Shown here one piece after another: positions 25,034 through 34,271 of a DNA stretch of 64,000 bases. Position numbers and translations under genes: made by a program. The notes beneath the pieces were generated by a model that worked only from the letters and a program-made list of their open reading frames with translations, was not told the origin of the DNA and did no database searches. Source of the DNA: Thomasclavelia saccharogumia DSM 17460 (GTDB lineage: Bacteria > Bacillota_I > Bacilli_A > Erysipelotrichales > Coprobacillaceae); NCBI RefSeq assembly GCF_000686665.1, contig NZ_JMLH01000008.1, positions 1-64,000 on the forward strand, in the 5' to 3' direction. Every line of letters begins with the position of its first letter. Within the stretch, counting starts at the first letter, position 1.

Positions 25034-26131
25034 TTGAGATGTTTTTTACTGTTAGGTGTATGCTATTTGACGCTTACGATTGATGAAAACCAATTGAATG
25101 ATGAACAGGTTCAATATGTTATCAAAAATACAAATATAAATGAATATATTTCATATAATACACTTATTATTGCTAAAGCGTTAAAAGATGAGGTGTCCAT
25201 AGAAGCTATAGAATATACTGCTGGTTTGCTTAACGATATGTGTGGAGTTAGTGAATTTGCTTTAGAAAATGGTAGAGGATTCTTATTTAACAAAGATGGT
25301 TCGATACTGAAATATTTATTAAATACTACAAATGTTAAATCTTTTATGGAATTAGATAAAATTAAATTAAAAAAAGCCGTAGAAATTTACAATGTATCAC
25401 GAAACATGTGTACTATAAAGTTATATCGTATGGAAAAACTTTGGGAATTAATAATTGAAAATAACAGCATAAATGAAATAAATTGTTCTTTGATTGAAAA
25501 ATATAATAATTCTGTTGTTGACTTTTTTACTAATGGACATGATATTAGTGAAAAAATTGTATCAAGGCCACCCTATATAAATGATCTGCTGGAAATAGGT
25601 TTGACGTTAGATGAAATAGCAAATATAGATTTTAAAAAGGTTGAATTATTTAATAATTTAATTCTAAAAAATTCTAATTATCTTATGAAGAACGATAAGT
25701 TTAAGGAGATAATATACGAAACTGATAACAGTGATTTTTATTTAAAACTGGAGAAAGTTGATTGTGTTAGACTAGTAAGTGATTTGAGTGAAGATACGGG
25801 TGTTAAAGAGGAATATTATAAAGATGTAGTAAAAGCATTAATGCTCAAAGAAGATGAAGATAAATACTTTATCCTAAAAGAAAATGTAGAATCTAATATA
25901 AGTGCACATTTTATTCAGTTCGTCCTTTCAAACCCTAATATTGAATTTATTTATGATGATAAATATACTCAGAAAAAAGAAGATGTGCTTGATCATATTA
26001 AAGAAAATGATGATTTAAAAAAATTGAGTATTTATGAGATGGATGATTCGAATAAGTTGGAATATGAAAATAAGTTGATAGAAGATGATGTACTTGAACA
26101 AGAAGGTGATTGTCTGAAATTTCATTTTTAA
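25034..26131 (+). CDS. Protein of unknown function, 5' end uncertain or truncated
   Basis: The frame is open for 365 codons. The only upstream initiator is TTG at 25034, with no ribosome-binding site, and the first residues (RCFLLLGVCYLTLTIDENQL) look like mid-protein sequence joined to a new end. The remainder is an acidic, helical, soluble protein with no family I recognise. It probably lost its original start by rearrangement, perhaps the same event that left the short minus-strand frame at 24917. It could still be a functional gene started at TTG. Confidence 0.5.
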   Translation: MRCFLLLGVCYLTLTIDENQLNDEQVQYVIKNTNINEYISYNTLIIAKALKDEVSIEAIEYTAGLLNDMCGVSEFALENGRGFLFNKDGSILKYLLNTTNVKSFMELDKIKLKKAVEIYNVSRNMCTIKLYRMEKLWELIIENNSINEINCSLIEKYNNSVVDFFTNGHDISEKIVSRPPYINDLLEIGLTLDEIANIDFKKVELFNNLILKNSNYLMKNDKFKEIIYETDNSDFYLKLEKVDCVRLVSDLSEDTGVKEEYYKDVVKALMLKEDEDKYFILKENVESNISAHFIQFVLSNPNIEFIYDDKYTQKKEDVLDHIKENDDLKKLSIYEMDDSNKLEYENKLIEDDVLEQEGDCLKFHF

Positions 26132-26217
26132 TTGTTATATTTTTAAATGTTAAGAACATAGTTTATATTATTTTTAATTGTAGTATGTTATTATTAAAAT
26201 GAAGGGGATGAGAAAAA

Positions 26218-27050
26218 ATGAGGATAAAGAAAATATTTAATACAAAGAAAAAGATTATTGCAAGTATTATATTAGTAGTAGTTATAATTGCAACTGGTGC
26301 AATTTATGCCTTAACGAAATCACAAGAAACATTGAAATTAAAGAAAGAGGAAATGATTATTGAATATGGTCAAGCGATTTCAATTGATCCTAAAGATTAT
26401 TTGAATTTTGATGAAATAGACAGTAAGAAAAAAACAGAAATTTTAAAAAATACAAAACTTAAATCCAATATTAGTAATGAAGTTGAAATCATTACTAATG
26501 AAGACGGTTCGACAAGTGAAAAAGATAAAGGATATGCTAAAGCTGGTAACTATGAAATAACTTTAACTTATAAAAAAGAAAGTAAAACGGTAAAGATTAA
26601 AGTAAAAGATACAGTTGCTCCAGAACTAACAGTTCCTGAAAGGGTGGAAATAATCCAGGGTACTGATCTATCAACTTATGATTTTAAATCATTAATGATG
26701 GCAACTGATCTAGCACAGTTATCTGATTATACGATCGATACTGCTATGATCGATGTAAATGTACCTGGAGAATACAGTGCAAAAGTTAGTATTGAAGATG
26801 CCAGTAAAAACAAAACAGAAAAAGAATTTAAGGTCATTGTTGTTGCACCTGCAGCTGATCCAAATGTAGAGATAACTAGTGAAGTTCAAACAGATCCAGT
26901 TACAGGGCAGAAAAAAACAGTTGTAACAACAAAACCAAAACAAAATACAACTACTAATGGTTCATCAAGTTCTAGCAGTTCAAATAGTAGTAATAGTTCT
27001 AATAAACCATCTAGTGGAAATACAAATAATTCATCAAGTGGAAATTCAGG
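26218..27050 (+). repeat. Direct repeat copy 2 (shared N-terminal coding region)
   Basis: Near-identical to 20722-21563, in the same orientation. Recombination between the copies would delete about 5.5 kb, including the acyltransferase and toxin-antitoxin genes, and leave a single fused surface-protein gene. Confidence 0.85.
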
Positions 27051-27327
27051 TAGCATAAATCAACCACCAAGTGGAGGTAATTCAAGTTCTGGAGGAAGCG
27101 GTAGTTCGGGTAATTCTTCGGGTGGAAACAGTAATTCAGGAAGTTCTTCTAGCGGTAGTACGAATAATAATGGATCTTCAGGAGGAAGTATACAGATTAT
27201 TTCTAAATATAAATGCAATTTGCATGGTGGAGAATATAATTCACTTGAAGAACTTATAGCTGCAGGGCATTTTACAGGAGGATGTGGTAGCAGTTATTCA
27301 CAATATGGTAGTACAATAATTAAGTAG
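26218..27327 (+). CDS. Paralogue of the L,D-transpeptidase N-terminus with a different C-terminal domain
   Basis: The 369-residue protein shares its membrane span (about 13-32) and two Ig-like/DUF5011 domains with the gene at 20722, almost residue for residue over the first 240. After a longer Ser/Gly/Asn-rich linker (about 245-322) it ends in a 47-residue domain (KYKCNLHGGEYNSLEELIAA…HFTGGC) instead of the YkuD catalytic domain. Two Cys and two His in that tail could bind zinc; this is inference. It is a surface-exposed, non-catalytic relative, perhaps an adaptor or decoy on the same scaffold. A ribosome-binding site (GAAGGGGATGAG) is present. Confidence 0.75.
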   Translation: MRIKKIFNTKKKIIASIILVVVIIATGAIYALTKSQETLKLKKEEMIIEYGQAISIDPKDYLNFDEIDSKKKTEILKNTKLKSNISNEVEIITNEDGSTSEKDKGYAKAGNYEITLTYKKESKTVKIKVKDTVAPELTVPERVEIIQGTDLSTYDFKSLMMATDLAQLSDYTIDTAMIDVNVPGEYSAKVSIEDASKNKTEKEFKVIVVAPAADPNVEITSEVQTDPVTGQKKTVVTTKPKQNTTTNGSSSSSSSNSSNSSNKPSSGNTNNSSSGNSGSINQPPSGGNSSSGGSGSSGNSSGGNSNSGSSSSGSTNNNGSSGGSIQIISKYKCNLHGGEYNSLEELIAAGHFTGGCGSSYSQYGSTIIK

Positions 27328-27382
27328 GCAATTCATTTAAATGGATTGCTTTTATTTTGAAAACAATAGGAAGGGAAAAATT

Positions 27383-27469
27383 ATGAGCATATACAATTGT
27401 AGAGATCCATGTTTTAAGCAACTATATAAGTTGCTTTTTTATTATAAAAATAAAAAGAAAGGAATTTAA
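27383..27469 (+). CDS. 28-codon frame overlapping a terminator (doubtful)
   Basis: ATG behind GGAAGGG encodes MSIYNCRDPCFKQLYKLLFY… for 28 residues. It runs through the hairpin at 27416-27441, so it may be a short leader for the downstream adhesin or spurious. Confidence 0.25.
   Translation: MSIYNCRDPCFKQLYKLLFYYKNKKKGI
27416..27441 (+). terminator. Rho-independent terminator or attenuator upstream of the adhesin gene
   Basis: AAGCAACT and AGTTGCTT pair around ATATA and are followed by TTTT. It separates the 26218 gene from the adhesin gene. Confidence 0.75.
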
Positions 27470-27498
27470 TGAAAAAAATTAAATGAAAGGTTAGACAA

Positions 27499-30400
27499 AT
27501 GAAAAAAATAATACGAAATTGGAAACAGCTGATCATTGTTATGGCAATGATTTTTAGTGTTATATCTACAAATTTAAGTACAGTTAGTGCTGATGGAGGT
27601 ACAGTTAGTTTCACATGGGGTGAAGAGATCATGTATCCCAGCTGGCTTGGGAACTGGAGTACGAAAATGTGCTATATTGATGGAAAGCTAGCGTACTGTT
27701 TAGAAGCCAGTAAGGATACGCCTCCAGAAAATCTCAATGCATCTTATGTGATTGTAAATAACGAAGCACTGCTTAAAGTTTTATATTACGGTTATGGTGG
27801 ACCTGCTGATGTATTTAAGGATGATACAGTGTCGACAGATAGGGAAAAATATTTATTTACACATATCATGGCCAGTTATGCCTACAGTGGTGATCTATAT
27901 GGGGGCAATACCTGGGATTATTTGACCAGTATTGGTGTTGGCTTGAAAACAAGATATGATCAGATTCAATCGCTGCCTCTTCCAACTAATACATTGACTT
28001 TTAATGGTTCAAATGATTTTACAACTAGTGCATATTTTGATGAGTCAGGTAAAAAACAAAGAACAGAGGATATCACATTAAATACTAGTGAATCTGCCAC
28101 TATCAATATTCCATTACAGGATGAAGTTGAACTGCATAATGTAACAAAAGGAACTGTTAGTACTGGAACTGTCGCTGTAAATGGTGGTGATACTTTTTAT
28201 TTGAGTGCGCCAATGAAAGTTTTAGATGATTATTCTAGTAATTGGCTAACTGCTGATGGTTTGTTGAAATATGCTCCTTTAGTTATTCAGGGAACGGGGA
28301 ATTATCAAAGTGAAGGAACACTAACTTATTATCAAGATCCAGAAACTTTGCGACTAAATGTCAATTGGTTAAAAGTCGGTTCTTTAGAACTTACTAAAAC
28401 TAATACTAATAAAGACTTGATCGATGGGGCTGTTTTTAATTTAAAATCAGTATCTTTTGATGGTTATGATGAAAATATTACAGTCACTGATGGTAAGATC
28501 AAAGTTGATAATCTGCTTGCCGGTACTTATAAATTGAAGGAAGTTTTGGCTCCTGATGGTTATCTCCTTGATGAAACAGAATATGAAGTTACTATCAATG
28601 TCGGTGAAACTACTTCTAAAGTAGTGGAAAATAATGAACCTACTGGTTCTGTTTCACTGACAAAAGAGATCAATACCGCTCTAACTGACGGCAAGTCCGG
28701 TGATGCTTATTTACAGGGCAATGAGTATAAACTTATCGCAAGAGAAAATATTACCAATAAGGCTGATACAGTTACTTATTTTAATAAAGGTGATGTCGTC
28801 GATACTCAGACAACTGATAATGCCGGTAAATTAGTATTTGATGATCTGCATATCGGTAAATATTATATCGAAGAAAGCAGGAGCAATGAATCATTAGTGT
28901 TGAATTCTAAAGATATCAATGTCGATATTGAATATGAAGGACAGACTGTTTCTAAAGTTCTACGCTCTACCAATACTGATAATCGTGTCAATATGCAAAA
29001 GATTCAGATCCATAAATCAGGTGAAAAAGACGGTATAAGCGGTCTTGTTAAAGGACTGCAGGGGGCTGAATTTACTTTCAAATTAAAAAGTGAAGTAGAC
29101 CATGTAGGCTGGGATAACGCTGAAGTATACGATGTCATTACTACTGATGAAAATGGTCAAGCTAATACTAAGTATCTGCCTTATGGTGAATATTTAGTTC
29201 GTGAAACAAAAACACCTAAGGATTATATCACGGCACCTGATTTTACAGTATCAGTGACTAAAGATTACAGTGAATATCCTGATATCGCGCAAATCAAGAT
29301 CATTGATATCAATAATCGCCCTTATACAACCCAGTTAAAACTTGTTAAAAAGGACCTCGACAGCAATAAGACTGTTACTTTGAATAGTGCAACGTTTAAA
29401 GTAAAAGCCAGAGAAGATATTGTTTCTAATGGTAAGATCATTTATAAAGCCGGAGAGACGATCAAACAAAAAGTTGGCGGTAAGACTTATGACAGTTTTA
29501 CGACATCTGCAGATAATGTAGTGATCCCATCAGGGTCTTACAATGTTAATGACAGTGATAAAGGTACAATAGTTTTACCATTACAGTTAGATGCCGGTAA
29601 ATACTATATCGATGAAATAAAGACACCGACTGGTTATTTATCATTAGAAGATAGAGTTGAATTTGATGTCGAAAACATCAGAGACTATGATAAAGATCCT
29701 GATGGTGATCCAATTCTTGAAATAGTCATTAAAAATGATAAGCCGGTAGGAGAATTGGAAGTATATAAAGATGTATCATATGGAATATTGGCAGTACCTA
29801 ATTCTTTAGAAAGAGCGCATTTAGGTGATGGATATGATTTTGTTGACAGATCTGATCTAAGTAAGATCAAGTTTAGACTGACAGCTAAAGAAGATATCTT
29901 AGATATGGCTGATGGCAGTATCATTTATGCCAAAGGAGCTCTTGTAGGAGAATATAATTTAGATCGCAGTGGATACTTGAAGGTATCTGATCTGCCGATG
30001 GGAATATATGAACTGCAGGAGATCGAAACATTAGATGGTGTAGTATTAGATGAAACTAAATATGAAGTCAAATTTGAACAGACAGATCTAACTACTAAAG
30101 TTTATAATGTTACTAAAGAACTTGTAAATGAACCAACGATCGTTGAAATAAGTAAAACTGATGTTACTGGTGAAGCTGAATTACCAGGAGCCAAGATGAG
30201 TGTTAGTGACGATGAAGGAAATATCATTGCAGAGTGGATTTCAGGTGAAAATGCGATGGTCATTCAGGGACTTAGTGTAGGGAAAACTTATACATTGAAA
30301 GAAGATCTTGCACCACTGGGATATGTTCAGGCTAAAGAAATTAAATTTACTGTAGCCAGTACTACAGATATTCAAAAAGTCCAGATGATCGATAAAGTTG

Positions 30401-31488
30401 TAACAGTAAGAAAAGCTGAAACAAATGGAAAAGCAGTAGAAGGAGCCGTGTTACAGGTCGTATCGAATAAAACGAAAAATGTTGTCGATCAGTGGACAGT
30501 TGATGCAGGTGGAAATCATAATGTAAGAGGACTGCTTGCAGGTGAAATATATATTTTAAAAGAAATCAATGTACCAAAAGGATATGTAAAAGCAGATGAT
30601 ATGATGTTTACAGTTGTAGATGATAATAAAGATCAAATGATTGAAATGACAGATAATCAAGTTCAGGTCATTAAAGAAGATGAGGAAGGCAGTTTATTAA
30701 AAGGGGCCAGACTTCAAGTCATCAATAATAAGACGAATGAAATTGTTGATGAATGGATCAGCGGCAGACATATTATTGATATAAGTAAAGAAATGAAGTC
30801 ACTTTTACAAAAGGGAGAGACCATAAATGATATGTATATTGATGAAGAAGATTCATCAGTATTATACAGAATCACACCAAATAAAGATGCCAAAGATTAT
30901 ACATTGATGCTGCAGTCTAATGGTGAAACAGAATATTATCGTATCGATATTGAAGGGAATGAAACCAGTCATTTAGTAAGAGGATTAAATCAAAATGATG
31001 AGTACTTACTTAAAGAAGTGGAAGCACCAAAAGGCTATGCAACTGCAGATACTCAGGAGCTAAAAGTTGATAATAAAGATATTGTATTGAAGATGGTAGA
31101 TGAAATAACGAAAATCGAGATTTCTAAATTAGATATCACAACATCAAAAGAATTACCGGGAGCGCATTTACAGGTGAGTGATGAAGAAGGGAATATCGTA
31201 GACAGCTGGATTTCTGGTGAAGAGGCACATATGATCAAAGGGTTATATGTAGGAAAGACTTATACTTTGACAGAAACGATTGCGCCTGATGGTTATCAAG
31301 TAGCTCAAAGTATTGAATTTACTGTTGATGATACAGGAGATATTCAAAGAGTTGAAATGTATGATGATTTACTAATACTACCTGAAACGGGAGATAATAT
31401 GAGTATTGATTCAATTATTCAAATGTGTTTATTATCAGGAATAGTATTTTTAGGTATTTATATCTATTTGAAAAGAGAAAGTGTTTAA
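27499..31488 (+). CDS. LPxTG-anchored SpaA/Cna-repeat surface adhesin
   Basis: The 1329-residue protein has a signal peptide (about 1-32). Its N-terminal head (about 35-290) contains KLAYCLEASKDTPPENL, typical of TQXA/thioester-type heads, although the usual Gln-containing motif reads FTHIMASYAYSGD here. About nine SpaA/Cna-B-type repeats follow (293-1285), each with a Lys-containing first strand (GSLELTKTN, TIVEISKTD, KIEISKLD) and a late Glu (YKLKEVLAPDGY), so isopeptide bonds are expected. The sorting signal LPETGD (about 1294) is followed by a hydrophobic helix and KRES. It should be covalently attached to peptidoglycan by a sortase and bind host or partner surfaces. It is the last gene of the plasmid-like region; a terminator follows. 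Confidence 0.93.
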   Translation: MKKIIRNWKQLIIVMAMIFSVISTNLSTVSADGGTVSFTWGEEIMYPSWLGNWSTKMCYIDGKLAYCLEASKDTPPENLNASYVIVNNEALLKVLYYGYGGPADVFKDDTVSTDREKYLFTHIMASYAYSGDLYGGNTWDYLTSIGVGLKTRYDQIQSLPLPTNTLTFNGSNDFTTSAYFDESGKKQRTEDITLNTSESATINIPLQDEVELHNVTKGTVSTGTVAVNGGDTFYLSAPMKVLDDYSSNWLTADGLLKYAPLVIQGTGNYQSEGTLTYYQDPETLRLNVNWLKVGSLELTKTNTNKDLIDGAVFNLKSVSFDGYDENITVTDGKIKVDNLLAGTYKLKEVLAPDGYLLDETEYEVTINVGETTSKVVENNEPTGSVSLTKEINTALTDGKSGDAYLQGNEYKLIARENITNKADTVTYFNKGDVVDTQTTDNAGKLVFDDLHIGKYYIEESRSNESLVLNSKDINVDIEYEGQTVSKVLRSTNTDNRVNMQKIQIHKSGEKDGISGLVKGLQGAEFTFKLKSEVDHVGWDNAEVYDVITTDENGQANTKYLPYGEYLVRETKTPKDYITAPDFTVSVTKDYSEYPDIAQIKIIDINNRPYTTQLKLVKKDLDSNKTVTLNSATFKVKAREDIVSNGKIIYKAGETIKQKVGGKTYDSFTTSADNVVIPSGSYNVNDSDKGTIVLPLQLDAGKYYIDEIKTPTGYLSLEDRVEFDVENIRDYDKDPDGDPILEIVIKNDKPVGELEVYKDVSYGILAVPNSLERAHLGDGYDFVDRSDLSKIKFRLTAKEDILDMADGSIIYAKGALVGEYNLDRSGYLKVSDLPMGIYELQEIETLDGVVLDETKYEVKFEQTDLTTKVYNVTKELVNEPTIVEISKTDVTGEAELPGAKMSVSDDEGNIIAEWISGENAMVIQGLSVGKTYTLKEDLAPLGYVQAKEIKFTVASTTDIQKVQMIDKVVTVRKAETNGKAVEGAVLQVVSNKTKNVVDQWTVDAGGNHNVRGLLAGEIYILKEINVPKGYVKADDMMFTVVDDNKDQMIEMTDNQVQVIKEDEEGSLLKGARLQVINNKTNEIVDEWISGRHIIDISKEMKSLLQKGETINDMYIDEEDSSVLYRITPNKDAKDYTLMLQSNGETEYYRIDIEGNETSHLVRGLNQNDEYLLKEVEAPKGYATADTQELKVDNKDIVLKMVDEITKIEISKLDITTSKELPGAHLQVSDEEGNIVDSWISGEEAHMIKGLYVGKTYTLTETIAPDGYQVAQSIEFTVDDTGDIQRVEMYDDLLILPETGDNMSIDSIIQMCLLSGIVFLGIYIYLKRESV

Positions 31489-31519
31489 AAAAATGGAGCT
31501 TTTTGGGCTCCATTTTTTT
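31487..31519. terminator. Bidirectional terminator after the adhesin gene
   Basis: A 13-bp stem AAAAAAATGGAGC / GCTCCATTTTTTT surrounds a TTTTTGG loop. A and T runs on either side allow it to stop both the adhesin transcript and the convergent gene at 31533. Confidence 0.88.
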
Positions 31520-31532
31520 GATTAGAATAATG

Positions 31533-31769
31533 TTATTTAAGAATAAGATTATAAGGATTGATAATACCAGGTGCTACTTCTAAATATTCATTTTTTAAAA
31601 ATTCATTGATGATACTACATAGTTCATTGATATCAGCATCGTTGCCTATACATTGTAAGAAAAGACTTTGACTGCCGCAAGTATCTTTAAGTTTTAAAAT
31701 ATAATCATAATTTTTTTGTTTTAATAAGTTATTAATATCTTGTACTTGAAAAATAGAAATAGTTTTCAT
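31533..31769 (-). CDS. Small RDAC-family-like protein
   Basis: The 78-residue protein starts at the ATG at 31769 behind AAAGGAGTC (minus strand); a longer upstream frame has no ribosome-binding site. MKTISIFQVQDINNLLKQKN… contains LKDTCGSQSLFLQC, reminiscent of the R-D-A-C-G-x-Q motif that names the RDAC family of small Firmicute proteins, and ends in a beta-rich tail. Its function is unknown. It is divergent from the 31835 gene and marks the return to core-type sequence. Confidence 0.55.
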   Translation of the reverse strand: MKTISIFQVQDINNLLKQKNYDYILKLKDTCGSQSLFLQCIGNDADINELCSIINEFLKNEYLEVAPGIINPYNLILK

Positions 31770-31834
31770 GTTTTTGACTCCTTTTATTAAAATAATGATA
31801 TAATTTCGATATAGAAATGTCAAGGAGGATGAAT

Positions 31835-32095
31835 ATGACAAATTCAGAAATAGAGAAGGCAACTAAATTAGCTCATAAATTAGTTGCTTATGAAGAAAGT
31901 GAACAAAGTGATATTAAGGCTAGTGATAATAAATTTGATGCTTTATGGCAAAGTATTTATGATGTTTGCTCACTAGTACATTTTGGAATTTTAGATGAAG
32001 TTTTAAGTGAAGAAGAATATTTAGAAGGAGTAAATTGGTTAAAAAAGTATCAATCTTTAACAAAAGATTATCAAGAAAAAAAATTAGAATTATAA
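31835..32095 (+). CDS. Small protein of unknown function
   Basis: The 86-residue acidic helical protein (MTNSEIEKATKLAHKLVAYE…) starts at the second of two close ATGs, 6 nt after AAGGAGG; the first ATG at 31829 sits on the ribosome-binding site. No family is recognised. It precedes the dipeptidase gene by about 75 bp and may share its transcript. Confidence 0.6.
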   Translation: MTNSEIEKATKLAHKLVAYEESEQSDIKASDNKFDALWQSIYDVCSLVHFGILDEVLSEEEYLEGVNWLKKYQSLTKDYQEKKLEL

Positions 32096-32169
32096 GATGG
32101 GTTAAAAATATAAAATTAATGATGATGAATAGCATGATATTATGCGCATAAGATGAAGTAGGTGAGAAA

Positions 32170-33144
32170 ATGAAAATAGTTGATATGCATTGTGATACCA
32201 TTTTAAAAATATATGATGATGGTGGTAGTTTATTAGAAAATGATTTTAACATTGATTTAAAAAAAATGTTGGCGGGAGATTATTTGTTGCAGAATTTTGC
32301 GATGTTTGTAGATCTTAAAGATTCGCTGGATCCTTTAACAAAAGCTCAAAGATTGATAGATTTATATTATCGTGAAATTGATAAGTATAAAGATTTAATT
32401 AGACCCGTATTTAGTTATGATGATATTATTAGTAATTATGATAAAGGAATAATGTCAGCGATGTTAACCCTTGAAGAAGGTGCAGTAGTAAATAATGATT
32501 TAGCGATACTTCGAAACTATTATCGTTTAGGAGTTAGGATGATTACTTTAACTTGGAATTATCCTAATGGGATAGGATATCCTAATTTGGCAGGTACAAA
32601 AGAATATCAAGATTTGTATCGTATCAATGACCATGATGGGTTAACTGATTTTGGAATTGAATATATTAAAGAAATGGAACGTCTAGGGATAATTATTGAT
32701 GTTTCTCATTTAGGTGATGCTGGTTTTTATGATGTTCTAAAATATACAACTAAACCATTTGTAGCATCACATAGTAATGCTCGTAGTGTTTGTGGTGTTG
32801 CTCGAAATATGTCGGATGACATGATTAGACAGTTAGCTAAACGTAATGGGGTTATGGGAATAAATTTTTGTGGCGATTTTTTAAGACCTTCATCTAGTGG
32901 TGGAGCACGTTCGTGTATAGAAGATATGGTAAAACATATTTTGTATATTAAAGATCTAGTAGGGATCGATTATATTGGTTTAGGAAGTGATTTTGATGGA
33001 ATTAGTCAAAATCTTGAGATAAAGGATGCTTCAATGATGCCGTTGTTAGAAAAAGCATTATTAGAAGCAGGCTTGACGGTTGAAGAAGTTGAAAAAGTAT
33101 TTTATAAAAATGTATTACGATTATATAAAGAGGTTTTACGTTAA
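32170..33144 (+). CDS. Membrane-dipeptidase family (peptidase M19) enzyme
   Basis: The 324-residue protein has the M19 metal-site signature: MHCDT near the N-terminus (His7, Asp9), LTLEEGA (bridging Glu), DVSHLG and SHSNARSVCG (two His), and GLGSDFDG (Asp). Members are binuclear-zinc dipeptidases that hydrolyse dipeptides, including D-residue-containing ones and dehydropeptides. There is no signal peptide, so it is cytoplasmic despite the family name. The start follows AGGTGAGAAA. A terminator overlaps its stop codon. Confidence 0.92.
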   Translation: MKIVDMHCDTILKIYDDGGSLLENDFNIDLKKMLAGDYLLQNFAMFVDLKDSLDPLTKAQRLIDLYYREIDKYKDLIRPVFSYDDIISNYDKGIMSAMLTLEEGAVVNNDLAILRNYYRLGVRMITLTWNYPNGIGYPNLAGTKEYQDLYRINDHDGLTDFGIEYIKEMERLGIIIDVSHLGDAGFYDVLKYTTKPFVASHSNARSVCGVARNMSDDMIRQLAKRNGVMGINFCGDFLRPSSSGGARSCIEDMVKHILYIKDLVGIDYIGLGSDFDGISQNLEIKDASMMPLLEKALLEAGLTVEEVEKVFYKNVLRLYKEVLR

Positions 33145-33168
33145 CATGACGATTCGTCATGTTTTTTC
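33143..33168 (+). terminator. Rho-independent terminator of the dipeptidase gene
   Basis: AACATGACG pairs with CGTCATGTT around ATT, followed by TTTTC. Confidence 0.85.
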
Positions 33169-33190
33169 TATTGAGTTAATGTGTAATTTA

Positions 33191-33730
33191 TTACATATTA
33201 ACTAATTTTTTTACTGTATTTGCTGTGCGAATCGTAATTTTATCACTTATATTTGAAGTGGCGGTTTTTGACCACCAATTTGTTTTTTGATAATTTTTAC
33301 GACTAAAAGACCAAAAAATAGAATTTTTATAATTATATACTCTTTCATATTCTTCTTTAGGATTTCCGATTTCATTTAAAAGTTCATTATAAGATAAAGA
33401 AGGAAACATAAAAATAAGATTATCATATATCTCTTTATTCTTATTTCCCCACCAGTCGGGAGCATTATCTAAGATATTTTTTATTTCTTTTTGTAAAAAA
33501 ATAAGAACAGGTATATCCAATTTGAATTTATTTTTTATCATTGATTCTATTGTATTTGTAAGAACATTTAGATCATCTATATCACTTAAAAAGATAACAT
33601 TACCACTATTAAGATATGTTGATACTTCTATAAATCCTAGTTCTATAAAATTTGCTTTTAATTCAGACATAGATATCTTATTTTTCCCGCTTACGTTTAT
33701 TCCCCTTAATAATGCAATATATTTTTTCAT
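33191..33730 (-). CDS. DUF1697 family protein
   Basis: The 179-residue protein begins MKKYIALLRGINVSGKNKIS, the signature of DUF1697, with LNSGNVIFLS and the C-terminal block SFSRKNYQKTNWWSK also typical (family length about 180). The biochemical role is unknown; it is a cytoplasmic alpha/beta protein. Transcription is convergent with the dipeptidase gene. The ribosome-binding site on the minus strand (GAGGTGAAAT) is about 7 nt from the ATG. Confidence 0.88.
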   Translation of the reverse strand: MKKYIALLRGINVSGKNKISMSELKANFIELGFIEVSTYLNSGNVIFLSDIDDLNVLTNTIESMIKNKFKLDIPVLIFLQKEIKNILDNAPDWWGNKNKEIYDNLIFMFPSLSYNELLNEIGNPKEEYERVYNYKNSIFWSFSRKNYQKTNWWSKTATSNISDKITIRTANTVKKLVNM

Positions 33731-34271
33731 ATAACAATTTCACCTCTAATAATTTTTATTTATATTTTCTGTTTTTACATTAGTTATGATAAAGATCTTT
33801 TTACTTTTCAGAATTTTATTGCTATCATCATATTTTCTTATTTGATTTTCAAATCTTGTTTGTAAAAAACATAATAAAGAATATTAATATGATAACATAT
33901 TTATTTTATCGATACATAAATATATTGATAACAATTTAAATACTGGTTACTTGTTATTAGTATATTTTATTGCATTAGGATCTAATTGTTAGATAATATT
34001 TTAAAATATACGACCAAACTATTTTAATTAGATATTCAAAAGTTGTTTGTTTAATAAAAAATATTTTTTATTGAATATGTAAACATGCTTACATATTTTG
34101 ATTTTATATATAGCTTTTAATCGATATAAATTCAATATTTTTTTAATTCGTCTTTTTTATATAAAAATAGTAGGTTATAAAATTTGGAAAAAATAATTAC
34201 GAAAGCTACAAATTGTAAGAAATTATGAATGATATTATACTAAAATTAGATAATAATTAAGGAGAGAGAAT
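33731..34271. other. Long AT-rich intergenic region
   Basis: I see no gene, RNA fold or repeat in this 541-bp stretch. It must contain the promoters for the divergent DUF1697 and GH92 genes; TATTATAC near 34233 and AAGGAGAGAG upstream of 34272 are the only signals noted. Its length and composition would allow several regulator sites, but no convincing dyad stands out. Confidence 0.5.

Noticed and set aside
27499-28370. Thioester bond in the adhesin head
   Set aside because: The TQXA-like sequence is present, but the usual Gln is not found at the expected second motif (FTHIMASYAYSGD), so a thioester cannot be claimed.
29685-29924. 79-residue minus-strand frame inside the adhesin gene
   Set aside because: It is a Ser/Leu/Ile-rich shadow frame of the SpaA repeats without a ribosome-binding site.
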